In this document: in pieces, positions 34,673 through 46,685 of the stretch
How the letters are laid out: each line of letters starts with the position of its first letter
How positions within the stretch are numbered: position 1 is the first letter of the stretch
Source: Tetragonia tetragonoides
Lineage: Eukaryota; Streptophyta; Magnoliopsida; Caryophyllales; Aizoaceae
Length of the DNA stretch: 64,000 nucleotides
Assembly (NCBI GenBank): GCA_038025085.1
Contig: CM076139.1
Location: 24,567,807-24,631,806, forward strand
Direction: 5' to 3'
Notes under the pieces: model-generated
What the model was told of the DNA's origin: nothing
Seen by the model: only the letters and a program-made list of their open reading frames with translations
The model's database searches: none
Program-made: the position numbers and the translations under genes

Positions 34673-37066
34673 TGTGATACCCCAATATTTTCTATAATTA
34701 TTATATTGATTTATAAATTATTTATAACAAGTTTCGGAAAATAAATCATATGTTCATTCAAGGATTCGATTTATTCAATCAAAACCATAATAATATTAAG
34801 GGAAATTCCACATGGTACCCGACTACTTTTGGTGTTTCCACATGGTACCCAAAACCAAAAAAATGTAACGGAAAATCAAGGGCACTTTGGTCATATAAAA
34901 GAAGCTGAAAACAAAAAGAAGGTCAAACCCACAAACATAAAGCCACGTCATACCTTAACGGGACAAACTAACGGAAAATGACTAAAAAGGACACGGACTG
35001 GAAACGGGTAAAAACAGAAGGGTACCATGCGGATTTGGAAAAATATTTTAGGTACCACATGGAAAAGCCAAAATAGAGGGATATCATGTGCAATTTCCCT
35101 AATATTAATTATTATTATGGGACTTTCATAAATTGTATTTATCAAATTTGGGGAGTTTAATTACAATGTTTTATATATAAAATAAGAATTATTCATATTA
35201 TTTTAATTAATTTTAATTAGCTATTTAAATCAGAAAAGTATTAAATAAATTCCTAAACCTACAAATAATTGACTTGGGTGGACTGACGCCTATATAAAGA
35301 AAAAGAGGAGGCAAGTAGTCCGTTTTCACAACTGATCAAACCCTCACAATTTTTCTCTCTCCTCCTCCTCTCACAAAACTCACGGCTCTCCTCTCCCTCT
35401 CTCCTCTCCACCGAACCTCCTCCCCTAACCCTCACCGACGACCCCTTGCCTCGCCGAAAACAGCCATAACCACCGGTGGTAAGGTCTTCTCTTCTCTCTC
35501 TCTCTTTTGTTCTCGTTTTCTCTCTCTCTCATCGCGACCTCTCTCTCTCTTTTGGCTCGCTGGCGCGCGACCACGAGCCACCACCACACCCTGAGGCCGC
35601 TGCTTGAGTGGTTGTCGACAGGTGGCCGGCGTTGCCTTCCCCTTCCCCTTGCTCTCTCTTTCTTTCTCGCTCTATCTCTCTCTCTCGTTTCTCTCTCGTT
35701 CGCTCTTTCTCTCAACTCGCCTCGCCGACACTCCAGCGACCACCACTACCGGCCATGGTGGTCAATGGGTGGTGGTGATGGTGATGGGTCTGGTCTTGGG
35801 CCCCTTGCATGAGTACCCGTGACCTAGACCTAGTTGTAAAGTTAGGGTTTCGTTTTTGTATTTTTGTAATTATTATTTCGGTTTTCAGTAATTTTTGATT
35901 TAATCTTTTTATTTTTCTGCACTCATTTTGAATCGAAATTCGGATTTTCAAAAGCCTAGATTAGTTGAAATATATCAATAAATTTAATAAAAACATCAGA
36001 TTAATATTTCACTACTGTTTTGATTTTCGTATTTAATAAACTCAATTTCGGTAATTGTTTTTAATTACGGCTTAACGAGCAAGCTTGATTACCTTTGTAC
36101 GTGGAGTTTACGTACTGTTTCGAAGCGTTTTAGTGGTAAGCGCTCATGCCTACCTTCTTCCAAAGCCCCATCAAAATTATTTTGATGTGTTATGTGCTAA
36201 TTAGGAATCTGTTGTGAACATAATATGCGAAGCATGATCAAATTATATCGTCATTATTATGAAATTATTAAGCATGATTCACTGCTATAAATATCGTTTA
36301 TAATTAGCATGTCGATATTATCATGTTTTGAGGATTAATTAGTCGATATGATGATTATTGGACAATTGTTGAATGGTGAAGTATTAGTATTATTATGCTA
36401 CTTAATACTTGCAAATTGGTATGGGTTTTATTGACTGCTAGTGAGCACCTATATATTATCGTCGAATGTGTTTCGATGAATTGTGATTTTTGGATATCAT
36501 ATTACCCTGCCGAAGTGCTGGCGGAATTGTGCTAGACATTCCATGTCATCTTTGTTGAATTATCTTCGTTGAATTAAAGCATGTTTAATTCTCTTCATAT
36601 TGAATTATCATTATCGTCATTATTTACTATTCATTGTCAAGAGCATGAAATGAATTAGTAAGTCGTGGTCTCGTAGTACCACTATGTCAACCAATGCAAA
36701 TTATATGAATTTAATTAAATGAGAGTAAGACTCCTAATGGATCCCTAGGAGTTGTCGAGCAATCGGGATTACCCCTAATAGTGTAGATCAAGGTATGCGT
36801 GATTCCCAAGTAACTTATGGACACCTCATAGTGTGTCTGGGATGTATCATTCCACATTTAATAAGTCCTCAAGACTCGTTTGTTATACTAGAGGTAGTGT
36901 GCACACTAGAGTCATTAACTCCATGGCGTGATTGTATCTTTCGATGAACAGTATGGGTAATCGCTGTTCTATTCGCTCTCTTACATCTCTCTAATCAAGA
37001 CGGATTGTCTATGTCGTATTCTGTATGATCACTATAAAAGAATTTCATGTAAAATAATGTCGTTAT
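34673..37066 (+). repeat. LTR of unit B, truncated, with MITE
   Basis: It starts tgtgataccccaatattttc. The MITE is at 34799-35100 and the TATA box tatataaa at 35291-35298. A CT-rich tract lies at about 35340-35720 and the palindrome tagtgtgcacacta near 36896. It breaks off after 'gtcgttatgc', and pol sequence of unit C begins; gc is shared at the junction. The remaining roughly 550 bp of the LTR are missing. Confidence 0.9.
34799..35100. mobile_element. MITE in LTR of unit B
   Basis: 302 bp, same terminal inverted repeats and same aatatta flanks (34792-34798, 35101-35107) as at 27954. The identical position shows one insertion in an ancestral LTR, later copied with it. Confidence 0.85.
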
Positions 37067-38455
37067 GCAACCTATTCCAGTTGTGTCGGAATACGCTGAT
37101 GTCTTTCTAGACGAGATTCCCGGAATGCCTCCACATCGCATTGTTGACTTTACGATCGACTTAGCTTCAGGTTCTGCTCCAATCTCGAAAGCTCCTTATC
37201 GTATGGCTCCTGCAAAAATGAAAGAACTGAAAACGCAACTCGAGGAACTACTGGAGAAGTGATACATACGTCTGAGTGTATCGCCTTGGCGGGCTCCTGT
37301 TCTGTTCGTGCGTAAGAAGGATGGTAGTATGAGGTTGTGTATAGACTACCATGAGTTGAACAAGATTACGATCAAGAATCGATATCCACTGCCTAGGATT
37401 GACGATTTTGTTCAACCAACTCCATGGCGCGACTGTTTTCTCGAAGATCGACTTACGTTCAGGATACCATCAACTGAGGATTTCCGAGCCTGACATTGCA
37501 AAGACTGCGTTTAGGACGAGTTATGGACACTACGAGTTCACTGTGATGCCTTTTGGGTTGACGAACGCACTTGCAAAGTTTATGGATTTGATGAACCGTA
37601 CATTCCATCCTTATCTCGATCAGTTCGTAGTTCTCTTTATTGACGATATTTTGGTCTACTCGAAGAACGCTGCTGGGCACGAGCAACACTTGCGAACCGT
37701 TTTGGAGATTTTACGACGACATCAACTGTACGCCAAGTTGTCGAAGTGTGAGTTTTGGCTAGAAACAATTTCTTTCTTAGGACACGTGGTGTTTAAGAAT
37801 GGAGTTGCTGTTGACCCAGAAAATATTAGAGCAGTGATGGACTGGTCCGCACCGAAGAGCGTGACTGAGGTTAGAAGTTTTCTTGGGTTAGCTGGTTACT
37901 ATCGTAGGTTTGTGGAAGGATTTTCAAAGATAGCGCAGCCTTTGAGAAACTTGATGAAGAAGAGGACGAAGTTCGTGTTGTCTTAAAAGTGTGAAGCTGC
38001 TTTTCAAGAGTTGAAGACGCGTTTTACGAGCGCACCGATTTTGAGTTTGCCATCGAGAACTGAAGGATATGAGGTCTATAGTGATGCGTCTAAGTATGGC
38101 TTAGGTTGTGTGTTGATGCAACATGGTAAGGTAGTGGCTTATGCCTCAAGACAACTGAAGAAACACGAGGATAACTGCCCTACTTACGACTTAGAGCTCG
38201 CTGCTGTCGTAGTTGCTTTGAAGATTTTGGCCACACTATCTCTATGGTTCTGTTGTCAAGATGTTCACGGACCACAAAAGTCTCAAGTACATTTTCACAC
38301 AAAAGGAGTTGAATATGCGACAAAGAAGATGACTAGAGTTGTTGACGGAGTAGGACATCAACATTCAGTATCACGAAGGGAAAGCTAACGTGGTAGCTGA
38401 CGCTTTGAGTAGAAAGACTCGTCATATGTTGAACACTGCTTTAGTACTTCCAAAG
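37067..38455 (+). pseudogene. pol: Protease end, RT and RNase H, unit C part 1
   Basis: It starts at QPIPVVSEYADVF. A TGA is near 37261 as in units A and B. RT includes [14 protein letters not shown]; a one-base insertion near 37407 shifts the frame within the IDD region, then [22 protein letters not shown] and FIDD follow. The TAA at 37984-37986 is shared with unit B, as is the +1 shift in RNase H (near 38226); the TGA and TAG near 38326-38347 are shared with all plus copies. It ends at 'ctttagtacttccaaag'. Confidence 0.9.
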
Positions 38456-38510
38456 TACATTTTCACACGAAAGGAGTTGAATATGCGACAAAGAAGATGA
38501 CTAGAGTTGT
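38456..38510 (+). repeat. Short duplicated RNase H segment at a breakpoint
   Basis: About 55 bp (tacattttcacacgaaagg...) repeating 38288-38342 out of order. It is joined at the microhomology aagtaca and ends at the Athila-like LTR. It records an illegitimate or unequal recombination. Confidence 0.8.
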
Positions 38511-39930
38511 TGATGCACAAGTATTTGTGCATGTTTTTGGGGTACATTTGCATTGGTTTTAGATAATTTATAGGATGTTACTTGCATTTAGTGTAGTGAT
38601 TTTAGCCCATATTTTCTAGATTATGCTTTTCTTTGTTTTGTGTGCTTTTGCATGTTTTTATAGGTATTTTGGGCTTCCGAGAAAGCGATTCAATATTGTG
38701 GACATAACATCATCATATGTGGTCCAAATCAAGCGATTAAAAGTGCTACCGAAAGCTAACAAAGAGTGCTACAACTTTCATGTTTTACGTTTTTGCAAAT
38801 TCAGAGCGGAAGGCTGACAAATATGCGTTTGAAAATGAAAAATGGCCTTGCTAAGAAAAAAACGGGTCATCCAGTGAACTGAAGAGTTGTCGCCCACCAA
38901 AAAAAACGGCCCTCTTCTAAAAACGGCCACCCCGTTTTTCTGGAGGGGGGCGTTTTTCTGGGGCTTTTTGGTTCCGAGCTCCTCCACCTATAAATAGCCT
39001 CTTTTCTTATTTTTCGGGGGATCTCATTTTTAGCCGTAATTTACTTAGGTATCTTCATAGTTCTCTCAAATAGTGAGCTTAGTATTCTTAGGAAGTGATA
39101 AACTTTGGTAATTTAGTGTTAATCAACTCTTTAATCATTAACATTTTGGTTGTAAGTTTTCTGTCTCCTCTCTCTCTTCTATCAATATTGCAAGTTTGAA
39201 GCTCTGTTCTTGAATGTTAATGGGTATTGTTATTATGAAGTTTATTTTGCTTAATCCTATGATTAGTGAGTAGTTTAATTAGTTCTAGGATTAGGTAGCC
39301 TTAATCCATGCTCTTGATTGTTGGTTAGCCCCTTCCCCAAGTTTAATTCCAAATTTCTATCAATGTTAAGCATGTGCTCACCAAGTGTTTGATAAATTGC
39401 TTGATCCACATTTTATCTTATTTGTACCTATTGTTAAGCATGAAAATGTGTTTGATGATAGTGGTTGTTTGATTATTGATGCTTGAGAGTTAATACCACG
39501 AAAATGGATTACTTCTCTTGTGACCATTTAATTAGCTTAGTTTAATATAACCCATGCCTAATTAGGATCCTAGAAATAGGTCTCTTGGTTTGTGTTTGGG
39601 TAAAAATCACTCCCCTTCGAAAGATGGTGTTTGTGATACATTTGCTAATTGTCAAGTGGTTTGTTGATAAGCTTGGGGGTTGTTTGGGGTTAATCAATGA
39701 TCAATAAGCATAATTAGTGGTGATTCCTATCCTAGAATTGCCTTTATTATTGTTTCACACCTTTATTAAGTTTTAATTAATTAGTTTGTTTAGGTTAATC
39801 AATCCAATCAACTCGTTTAATCGGTCTAGATAGTCGATAATCTAAGGATATTTAGTACTTTATCAACGAGTCCCTGTGGATACGACCTTTTTACTACTTC
39901 GGCATACACCGTACACTTGCGGTTGTGTCA
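38511..39930 (+). repeat. 5' LTR of Athila-like element
   Basis: 1420 bp, tgatgcacaagtatttgtgc...ggttgtgtca. TATA box tataaata at 38989-38996. Nearly identical in order to 43010-44428. No coding potential recognised. Confidence 0.9.
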
Positions 39931-39936
39931 AGTTTT

Positions 39937-39954
39937 CGGCGCTGTTGCCGGGGA
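39937..39954 (+). promoter_or_regulatory. Primer binding site of Athila type
   Basis: The sequence cggcgctgttgccgggga lies six bases after the LTR. It resembles the tRNA-Asp-complementary site typical of Athila elements (tggcgccgttgccgggga), with two differences. Confidence 0.8.
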
Positions 39955-40041
39955 CTCGACGATAGATATTAGAAATCCTTGAATTTAGCTAGATTAGACC
40001 ATTTCATTTTTTCTCTTTTTCATCACTTGGTTTAAGTTACT

Positions 40042-41061
40042 ATGGCATATAACAATAGTGACATAGGAACTTTATGGCCTCAAGAGGGTTATGGTGATTA
40101 TCATTTGAATTCATATGCTTATGATTATGGAAATAACAACCAATATTATGATTATATGAATGTGAATGGATATGATATGCCTATTTCTTCTTATGGTTGT
40201 TATGGTTATTTTGGACATGAGGATAATATGCATCAATTTAGTCATGAAAATGATAATTATGGCAATACCTTATACCAAGGTAACCAAAATGGTCATGGTT
40301 TTCATCCACCTAAGTCATACTTCGAGAGTCTTTTTGAACATTACATTGAAAAAACACAAAAGAATATCGAGGAGACACAAAAGAATACTAAGAAGTTACA
40401 AATGATGAATGAGGAGTTGGGAGAATTCATAAGAAAAATGAGCTCTAAAGTTGAAACATTTCCCCTTTACATTGAAAAGCACGAGACCCAACTAGCTCCA
40501 GTGGCTAGTTTGTTTACAGTTGGGGATTGCATTGAAGAAAAGATCGTTGTTGAGTCGGGAGAAAATGAGTTTTGTGATATCAAGTATCAAGATCCATTCT
40601 CAACCGGGTGCATTGATATTGTCTCTTCTCCGATCTTATATCCTCTTAATGATTCCCCTTCTCACAAGTCTTTTGGAGTTGTCCTTGTAAATCCCGATAG
40701 TGCACTTGTGATTTATGATTCTTCCACCTTTCGGGTCGATGACCCTATAGTGAATGAAATGCCTAAAGGGAGGCATGAGGAAAATCATAAGCCAATTGGG
40801 TGGAAGGCTTCTTCTCGTCCTTCTTTTCACTTTTCAAGGGCATATGACAAATTCAAGAGATCTACGATTCTTGATTATATTCTTATGACAAGGATCTCTT
40901 ATTTGTGTCCTTTTGAGATGTGGGCAAGTGATTTTGATAAGTTGTTACGGGCCTTGACTTCTTATAATGATGGATTAAAGAAGAACATGATGAATGAGAA
41001 AAGAAGCAAAGTCACCATTGGATCATATACCACCGCCCCAAAAGTTTCGACCAATCAATGA
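40042..41061 (+). CDS. 339-aa ORF of Athila-like element, unknown function
   Basis: An intact ORF from ATG 40042 (MAYNNSDIGTLW), the first ATG after the primer site. Residues 1-95 are rich in Tyr, Asn, Gly and Met and look disordered or prion-like (YDYGNNNQYYDYMNVNGYD). Residues about 96-135 form a likely coiled coil with repeated TQKN (HYIEKTQKNIEETQKNTKK). The middle part has an acidic stretch and DPFSTGCIDI; the C-terminal part is HFSRAYDKFKRSTI and CPFEMWASDFDKLLRAL. I see no zinc knuckle, protease or RT. Position and coiled coil suggest a highly diverged or replaced gag-like protein; that is inference. An intact frame in an otherwise decayed region suggests the element is young or has been under selection. 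Confidence 0.7.
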   Translation: MAYNNSDIGTLWPQEGYGDYHLNSYAYDYGNNNQYYDYMNVNGYDMPISSYGCYGYFGHEDNMHQFSHENDNYGNTLYQGNQNGHGFHPPKSYFESLFEHYIEKTQKNIEETQKNTKKLQMMNEELGEFIRKMSSKVETFPLYIEKHETQLAPVASLFTVGDCIEEKIVVESGENEFCDIKYQDPFSTGCIDIVSSPILYPLNDSPSHKSFGVVLVNPDSALVIYDSSTFRVDDPIVNEMPKGRHEENHKPIGWKASSRPSFHFSRAYDKFKRSTILDYILMTRISYLCPFEMWASDFDKLLRALTSYNDGLKKNMMNEKRSKVTIGSYTTAPKVSTNQ

Positions 41062-42993
41062 CATATTTGGAAGGAAGGGCAAACTTTCAATCTCCCGTCT
41101 CAATCCTTCGACTTCAAGCACCACCAAGGTTCTTCAATAACACCTAAAAGGATATGAAAAACTTCTCGGGGAGACGCTTCTTCTTCCCACCCGGCCCACC
41201 CCAATAGCTTTGTAAGTACTCCCCTCCCCTCTTTTCTCTTTATTCCATTTACATTGAGGACAATGCAAAGTTTAAGCATGGGGGGGTTGACATCTTATTA
41301 TTGTTCTTGTTGATGTGTTGTGGAATGTGGTGATAATGGTGTTGATGTGTGGTGGATGTGATGATTACTCTTGTTGAATTTTTGCATATAGGAGCATGCT
41401 AGGTTGCATTTTTAATTTTTAACCCATTTACTTGCATGACTTTGTAGAAATTATCATTTAGATTGCATTGATCATGTTTAGGCTTGCATATCATCTAGGT
41501 TGCATTTCAAATGAAAATTCAAAAACAAAATTGAAAAAATGGAAAAATCACAAAAAATGAAAAAATCGGAGAATGCCAAAAATAGAGAGATGATCCCTTT
41601 ATGATTATTTGTGATACTCTTGGTCGGCATTCGACTTGTGGTAGAAGAGCATGATACTTTTGAGATGCAATCCCGAAAGTTTGGCATGGTTTCTCGTTTG
41701 GCTTTTATTCTCTTGGCCCTTTGTATGTAAACATTTTCTCAATCAATTGATAATCTCACTTATAATCGTGAAATAATTGGTGTGACAGACATTTAACCGG
41801 TGAGATCTTGAGCCTTAAAAACCGACACATCTCTTTCGGTTGTTTGTCTTTCATGAGTGTTTTGGATTCACATTGGTGGTTAATCTTCTAGAACTTGCCC
41901 TAATTCTTGGCCAAAATAGTGCTTGGCACCCATTTTTTGCACTGGTAGGACGGAAGCATTCATTTGTTACTTGTTCTTAAGCTACTTTAAGCCAAAATTG
42001 CCCACCTAACGCATCATTTTATAACTTTGGAGCCCCTTTGAGCTTATGCCTTTTCTTGATGAACTATGTTATATGCCCTCTTTTCCCAAACACGTTTTCC
42101 CTCTCCCGAGTCTAAAACTAGTGTAACTTGTCTCTCTCATTGGGTTGAGTATTTAATTGTCAAATGGAGTAAAAGATGAGCATGGGGGTGCTTTTGGTGA
42201 AGAATGGAGTGATGATGGTTAACTTTGAGCTTGAATATGCTTTGTAAAAAATATAAAAAAAAAAAGGTCAAATGAACCTTCTAGAGGTAGAAGAAGGGCT
42301 TATATCTCATTTAATCAAAATTATCTTGCCCCGATACTTCTAATGTTAGATTTTGTTAGTGTTGAGAAAAAGGTTGGTTTAATGGTTGGTACATAAGGTT
42401 GGAATTGGTGTTTTTGATTTGTGGAGATGTTTTTGCACCCTCTTGATCTTTCGCGAGTATTGAGAGAATGTTTGTATTTTCACTAAGTCTTTTTCACTCT
42501 AAGCCCACATCCTAAATATATCCACACCTTACCCTAAGCCTCATTACAACCCAAAAGTCCTCTCGATCTTTGCATGTGGAGTTGTCATCTAACGGTATAG
42601 ATTTTAGAAGATAGGCAAGCTTAAGGTAAGATACCACCGATGTTTGAATCTTGAGTGTCAATTGATTATTTTTCCCAAACACAATTGAGTTTGAGTGATC
42701 CACACTTCCTAAAGTGAGGGTCTTTCGGACTAATTTGTTTCACGTTTTGAGTGGGATTATCGAGTTGATTGAGTGCTTGCATGCTTCGTGACTAATTGAA
42801 TTATCGTCGAATTATGGGGATTATGTGATCTTTTGGTGTATTTGTTTCCTCGATGGACTTTCATGCTCTTGATACCCTTGTTTAGTGCTCATCTTTGGTA
42901 TCACGGTTTACAGGGCGATCTCTCAACCCTCTTGTGTTTACTCTTGATCTTGTGTGTCTTGTTGGTTTGTGTTTGCTTGAGGAAAAGCACGGG
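41062..42993 (+). other. Non-coding interior of Athila-like element
   Basis: 1.9 kb with no credible ORF. The block ttgaggacaatgc..tttaagcatggggggg (41255-41287) resembles a motif widespread in Athila elements. A second agcatggggg occurs at 42178-42187. Short poly-A and gaaaaa repeats lie at about 41515-41580. Confidence 0.65.
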
Positions 42994-42995
42994 TT

Positions 42996-43009
42996 TAGCA
43001 TGGGGGAGT
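42996..43009 (+). promoter_or_regulatory. Polypurine tract of Athila-like element
   Basis: The sequence agcatgggggagtt lies directly before the 3' LTR start tgatgcac. It is the third agcatggggg block in the element. Confidence 0.8.
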
Positions 43010-44428
43010 TTGATGCACAAGTATTTGTGCATGTTTTTAGGGTACATTTTCATTGGTTTTAGATAATTTGTAGGATGTTACTTGCATTTACTGTAGTGAT
43101 TTTACCACATATTTTCTAGATTATGTTTTTCTTTGTTTTGTGTGCTTTTGCATGTTTTCATATGTATTTTGGGCTTCCTAGACAGCGATTCAGTATTTTG
43201 GCCATAACTTTTTCATATGTGGTCCAAATCAAGAGATTCAAAGTGCTACGGAAACCTAACAAACAGGGCTACAACTTTAATGTTTTACATTTTTACACAT
43301 TCAGAGAGGAAGGCTGTAAATTTGCGTTTGAAGATGAAAAATGGCCTTGCCAGGAAAAAAACGGGTCATCCAGTGAACTGAAGAGCTGTCGCCCACCCAA
43401 AAAAATGGCCCTCTTCTAAAAACGGCCACCCCGTTTTTCTGGAGGGGGGCGTTTTCTAGGCCTTTTTGGTTTCGAGCTCCTCCGCCTATAAATTGCCTCT
43501 TTTCTTATTTTTCGGGGGATCTCATTTTTAGCCGTAATTTACTTAGGTATCTTCATAGTTGTCTCAAATAGTGAGCTTAGTATTCTTAGGAAGTGATATA
43601 CTTTGGTAATTTAGTGTTAATCAACTCTTTAATCCTTAACATTTTGGTTGTATGTTTTCTCTCTCCTCTCTCTCTTCTATCAATATTGCAAGTTTGAAGC
43701 TTTGTTCTTTAATGTTAATGGGTATTGTTATTATGAAGTTTATTTTGCTTATTCCTATGATTAGTGAGTATTTTAATTAGTTTTAGGATTAGGTAGCCCT
43801 AATCCATGCTCTTTATTGTTGGTTAGCCCCTTCCCCAAGTTTAATTCCAAATTTCTATCAATGTTAAGCATGTGCTCACCAAGTGTTTGATAAATTGCTT
43901 GATCCACATTTTATCTTATTTGTACCTATTGTTAAGCATGGAAATGTGTTTGATGATAGTGGTTGTTTGATTATTGATGCTTGAGAGTTAATACCATGAA
44001 AGTGGATTACTTCTCTTGTGACCATTTAATTAGCTTAGTTTAATATAACCCATGCCTAATTAGGATCCTAGAAATAGGTCTCATGGTTTGTGTTTTGGTA
44101 AAAATTACTCCCCTTCAAAAGAAGGTGTTTGTGATACCTTTGCTAATTGTCAAGTGGTTTGTTGATAAGCTTGGGGGTTGTTTGGGGTTAATCAATGATC
44201 AATTAGCATGATTAGTGGTGATTCCTATCCTAGAATTGCCTTTATTATTGTTTCACACCTTTATTAAGTTTTAATTAATTTTTTTGTTTAGGTTAATCAA
44301 TCCAATCAACTCGTTTAATCGGTCTAGATAGTCGATAATCTAAGAATATTTAATACTTTATCAACGAGTCCCTGTGGATACGATCTTTTTACTACTTCGA
44401 CATACACCGTGCACTTGCGCTTGTGTCA
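43010..44428 (+). repeat. 3' LTR of Athila-like element
   Basis: 1419 bp pairing with 38511-39930. The TATA box has decayed by one base (tataaatt, near 43488). It ends cgcttgtgtca and joins RNase H sequence of unit C part 2. Confidence 0.9.
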
Positions 44429-44800
44429 GAAGCGTCTTACGAGCGCACCGATTTTGAGTTTTCCATTGGCAAGTGAAGGATATGAGGTCTATAGTGACGC
44501 GTCTAAGAATGGCTTAGGTTGTGTGTTGATGCAGCATGGTAAGGTAGTGGCTTATGCCTCAAGACAACTGAAGAAACACGAGGATAACTGCCCTACTTAC
44601 GACTTAGAGCTCGTTGTGTCGTAGTTGCTTTGAAGATTTGGCCACACAATCTCTATGGTTTTGTTGTCAGGATGTTCAAGGACCACAAAAGTCTCAAGTA
44701 CATTTTCACACAAAAGGAGTTGAATATGCGACAAAGAAGATGACTAGAGTTGTTGACGGAGTAGGACATCAACATTCAGTATCACGAAAGGAAAGCTAAC
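44429..44800 (+). pseudogene. pol: RNase H, unit C part 2
   Basis: It resumes upstream of the point where unit C part 1 stopped, so about 340 bp of RNase H are present on both sides of the Athila-like element. [15 protein letters not shown] and ASRQLKKHE are intact. A one-base deletion near 44616 shifts the frame; the shared TGA (near 44740) and TAG (near 44761) follow. It lacks the +1 shift of B and C1. Confidence 0.88.
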
Positions 44801-46424
44801 GTGGTAGCTGACGCTTTGAGTAGAAAGACTCGTCATACGCTGAACACTGCTTTAGTACTTACAAAGGAGATCATTCGCGACTTACAGATTCTAGACGTGG
44901 AGATTGTGCTGAAAGGTGACGTTCGATGTACCTTAGCGCATATGTCAGTTCGACCAAGCTTGCTCGACGAGATCAAGGGTAAACAGAATTCAGATGAGGA
45001 TCTTAAACGGATTCTACGCCACAAGGACGAGGTTAGATCCAAGGACTTTTCTACTGGTCAAGACGGTGTCTTGAAATTTCGTGACCGTGTTTGTGTGCGG
45101 AATGACCCGGATATCAAGAGTCAGATTCTGGGTGAAGCTTACAATACTCCTTATTCTGTGCATCCTGGTGGAGACAACCTTTACAAAGATCTTCACCAAA
45201 TATATCTTGGTAGAAAGGTATGAAACAAGATGTCGCTGAGTTCGTGGCTAGATGTCTAACGTGTCAGAATGTCAAGATCGAACACAAGAGACCTGGTGGA
45301 ATGATTCAATCGGTTGATGTTCCTACGTGGAAATGGAATTCAGCTTCTATGAATTTTGTCATGGGTTTACCTTTGACATAGAAGAAGAACAACATCATTT
45401 GGGTCGTTGTAGATCGTTAGACAAAAGTTGCGAGATTTATCCCAATGAATGACACTTGGAAAATGGAGAAGCTAGCAGATGCTTACGTCAAGGAAGTCAT
45501 GAGACTTCATCGTGCTGTAGAAGATATCGTTTCAGATAGAGACTCGAGATTTCTATCACACTTTTGATAGAAATTGCAAGAAGCTTTTGGAAGCAAGTTG
45601 AAGTTCAGTATTGCTTTTTATCCTACGACTGATGGTTCGATGGAAAGGACGATCCAGACTTTGGAGGATATGCTACGAGCGTGTGCTCTAGAGTATCAAG
45701 GCTCGTGGGATAGACACATTCCGTTGATCGAGTTTTCTTAGAACAATAGCTATCACTCAAGCATTGATCGAGCACCATATGAAGCATTCTATAGTAGGAA
45801 AAGTAGATCGCCCGTTTGCTGGAACGATATTAACGAAACAGCAGTTTTGGGTTCAGAAATGATCAAGCAGACCGTCGATGTGGTTAAGGTGATCCAAGCG
45901 AAGATGCGTAGTGCACAAGATCGCCAGAAATCGTACGCTGATAGAGATCGTAGACCTGAAGAGTTTGAGGTGGGAAGCAAGGTACTTTTACGAGTATCTC
46001 CCACCAAAGGCAATATGCGTTTTGCTCGTAAGGGGAAGTTAAGTCCTCGTTACACTAGACCTTACGAGATCCTGGAAAGGTATGGTGAGGTTGCTTATCG
46101 ACTAGGTTTACATGTGAAACTTGCTAAAGTCCAAAGTGTGTTTTATGTCTCCCAGTTGAAGCGATACATACATGATCCAACTCATGCCGTTCAACTTGAA
46201 GAAATCGATCTCGACGAAAGTCTGACTTATGAAGAGCGTCCTATCATGATGGTGGATCGCAAAGAGTGCTAAACTCGAACAAAGACTATTCCGATTGTCA
46301 AAGTCGTTTGGTCTCGACAAGGTCAAGAGGAGCGACATGGGAAGCAGAATCCATGATGCGCGAGAAGTATCCAGACCTCTTCCTAGAAGGTACTAGTCCC
46401 ACTTGAGTTTCGAGACGAAACTCC
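44801..46424 (+). pseudogene. pol: Integrase and chromodomain, unit C part 2
   Basis: DALSRK, then the linker open to about 45223, then the zinc finger CLTCQN. The first catalytic Asp is Asn (SASMNFVMG). Stops lie near 45379, 45418 and 45567. The second Asp is present (DIVSDRDSRF) and the Glu region is mutated ([13 protein letters not shown]). The C-terminal domain is open at 45847-46272, including QLKRYIHDP and the first half of the chromodomain (YEERPIMMVDRKEC), ending in TAA. Deletion of one base near 46331 shifts the rest. Confidence 0.9.
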
Positions 46425-46685
46425 TTTTAAGGAGGGTAGAATGTCACGCCTCGAAATTTCGTCTTTTGCGTGTTTTGTTTATCGCTTTGCACGAATTGCA
46501 TGTTCAAACATTGCATGTTATATTGCTAATCAACTTAGAATCACGATCGTACGTGCTCATCTTGCATGTGTTAGAGTCCTAGAAATTGTTTTATACCTCC
46601 GTATGGGTAAACTCGTTTTGTTTTGGGAAGTGATTACTTCATGTTCTCAGGTTTCGGGACGAAACTTCTTTTAAGTAGGGTAGAA
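46425..46685 (+). promoter_or_regulatory. Duplicated polypurine tracts, unit C
   Basis: Tract 1 is ttttaaggagggtagaa at 46425-46441, preceded by gacgaaactcc and followed by tgtcacgcctcg. Tract 2 is ttttaagtagggtagaa at 46669-46685, preceded by gggacgaaacttc and followed by the LTR. Confidence 0.85.

Larger units (their letters stand above)
38511..44428 (+). mobile_element. Athila-like non-autonomous LTR element
   Basis: A 5.9-kb element with two LTRs of about 1420 bp, an Athila-type primer site, one 339-codon ORF and a polypurine tract. There is no pol. The flanking 5-bp sequences differ (gttgt on the left, gaagc on the right). The chromovirus sequence on the two sides also overlaps and is not contiguous, so the present ends do not come from one simple insertion. 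Confidence 0.88.

Noticed and set aside
37065..37262. Apparent new gene start at ATG 37065
   Set aside because: The ATG comes from LTR sequence at a recombination breakpoint; the following residues are internal protease-RT linker.
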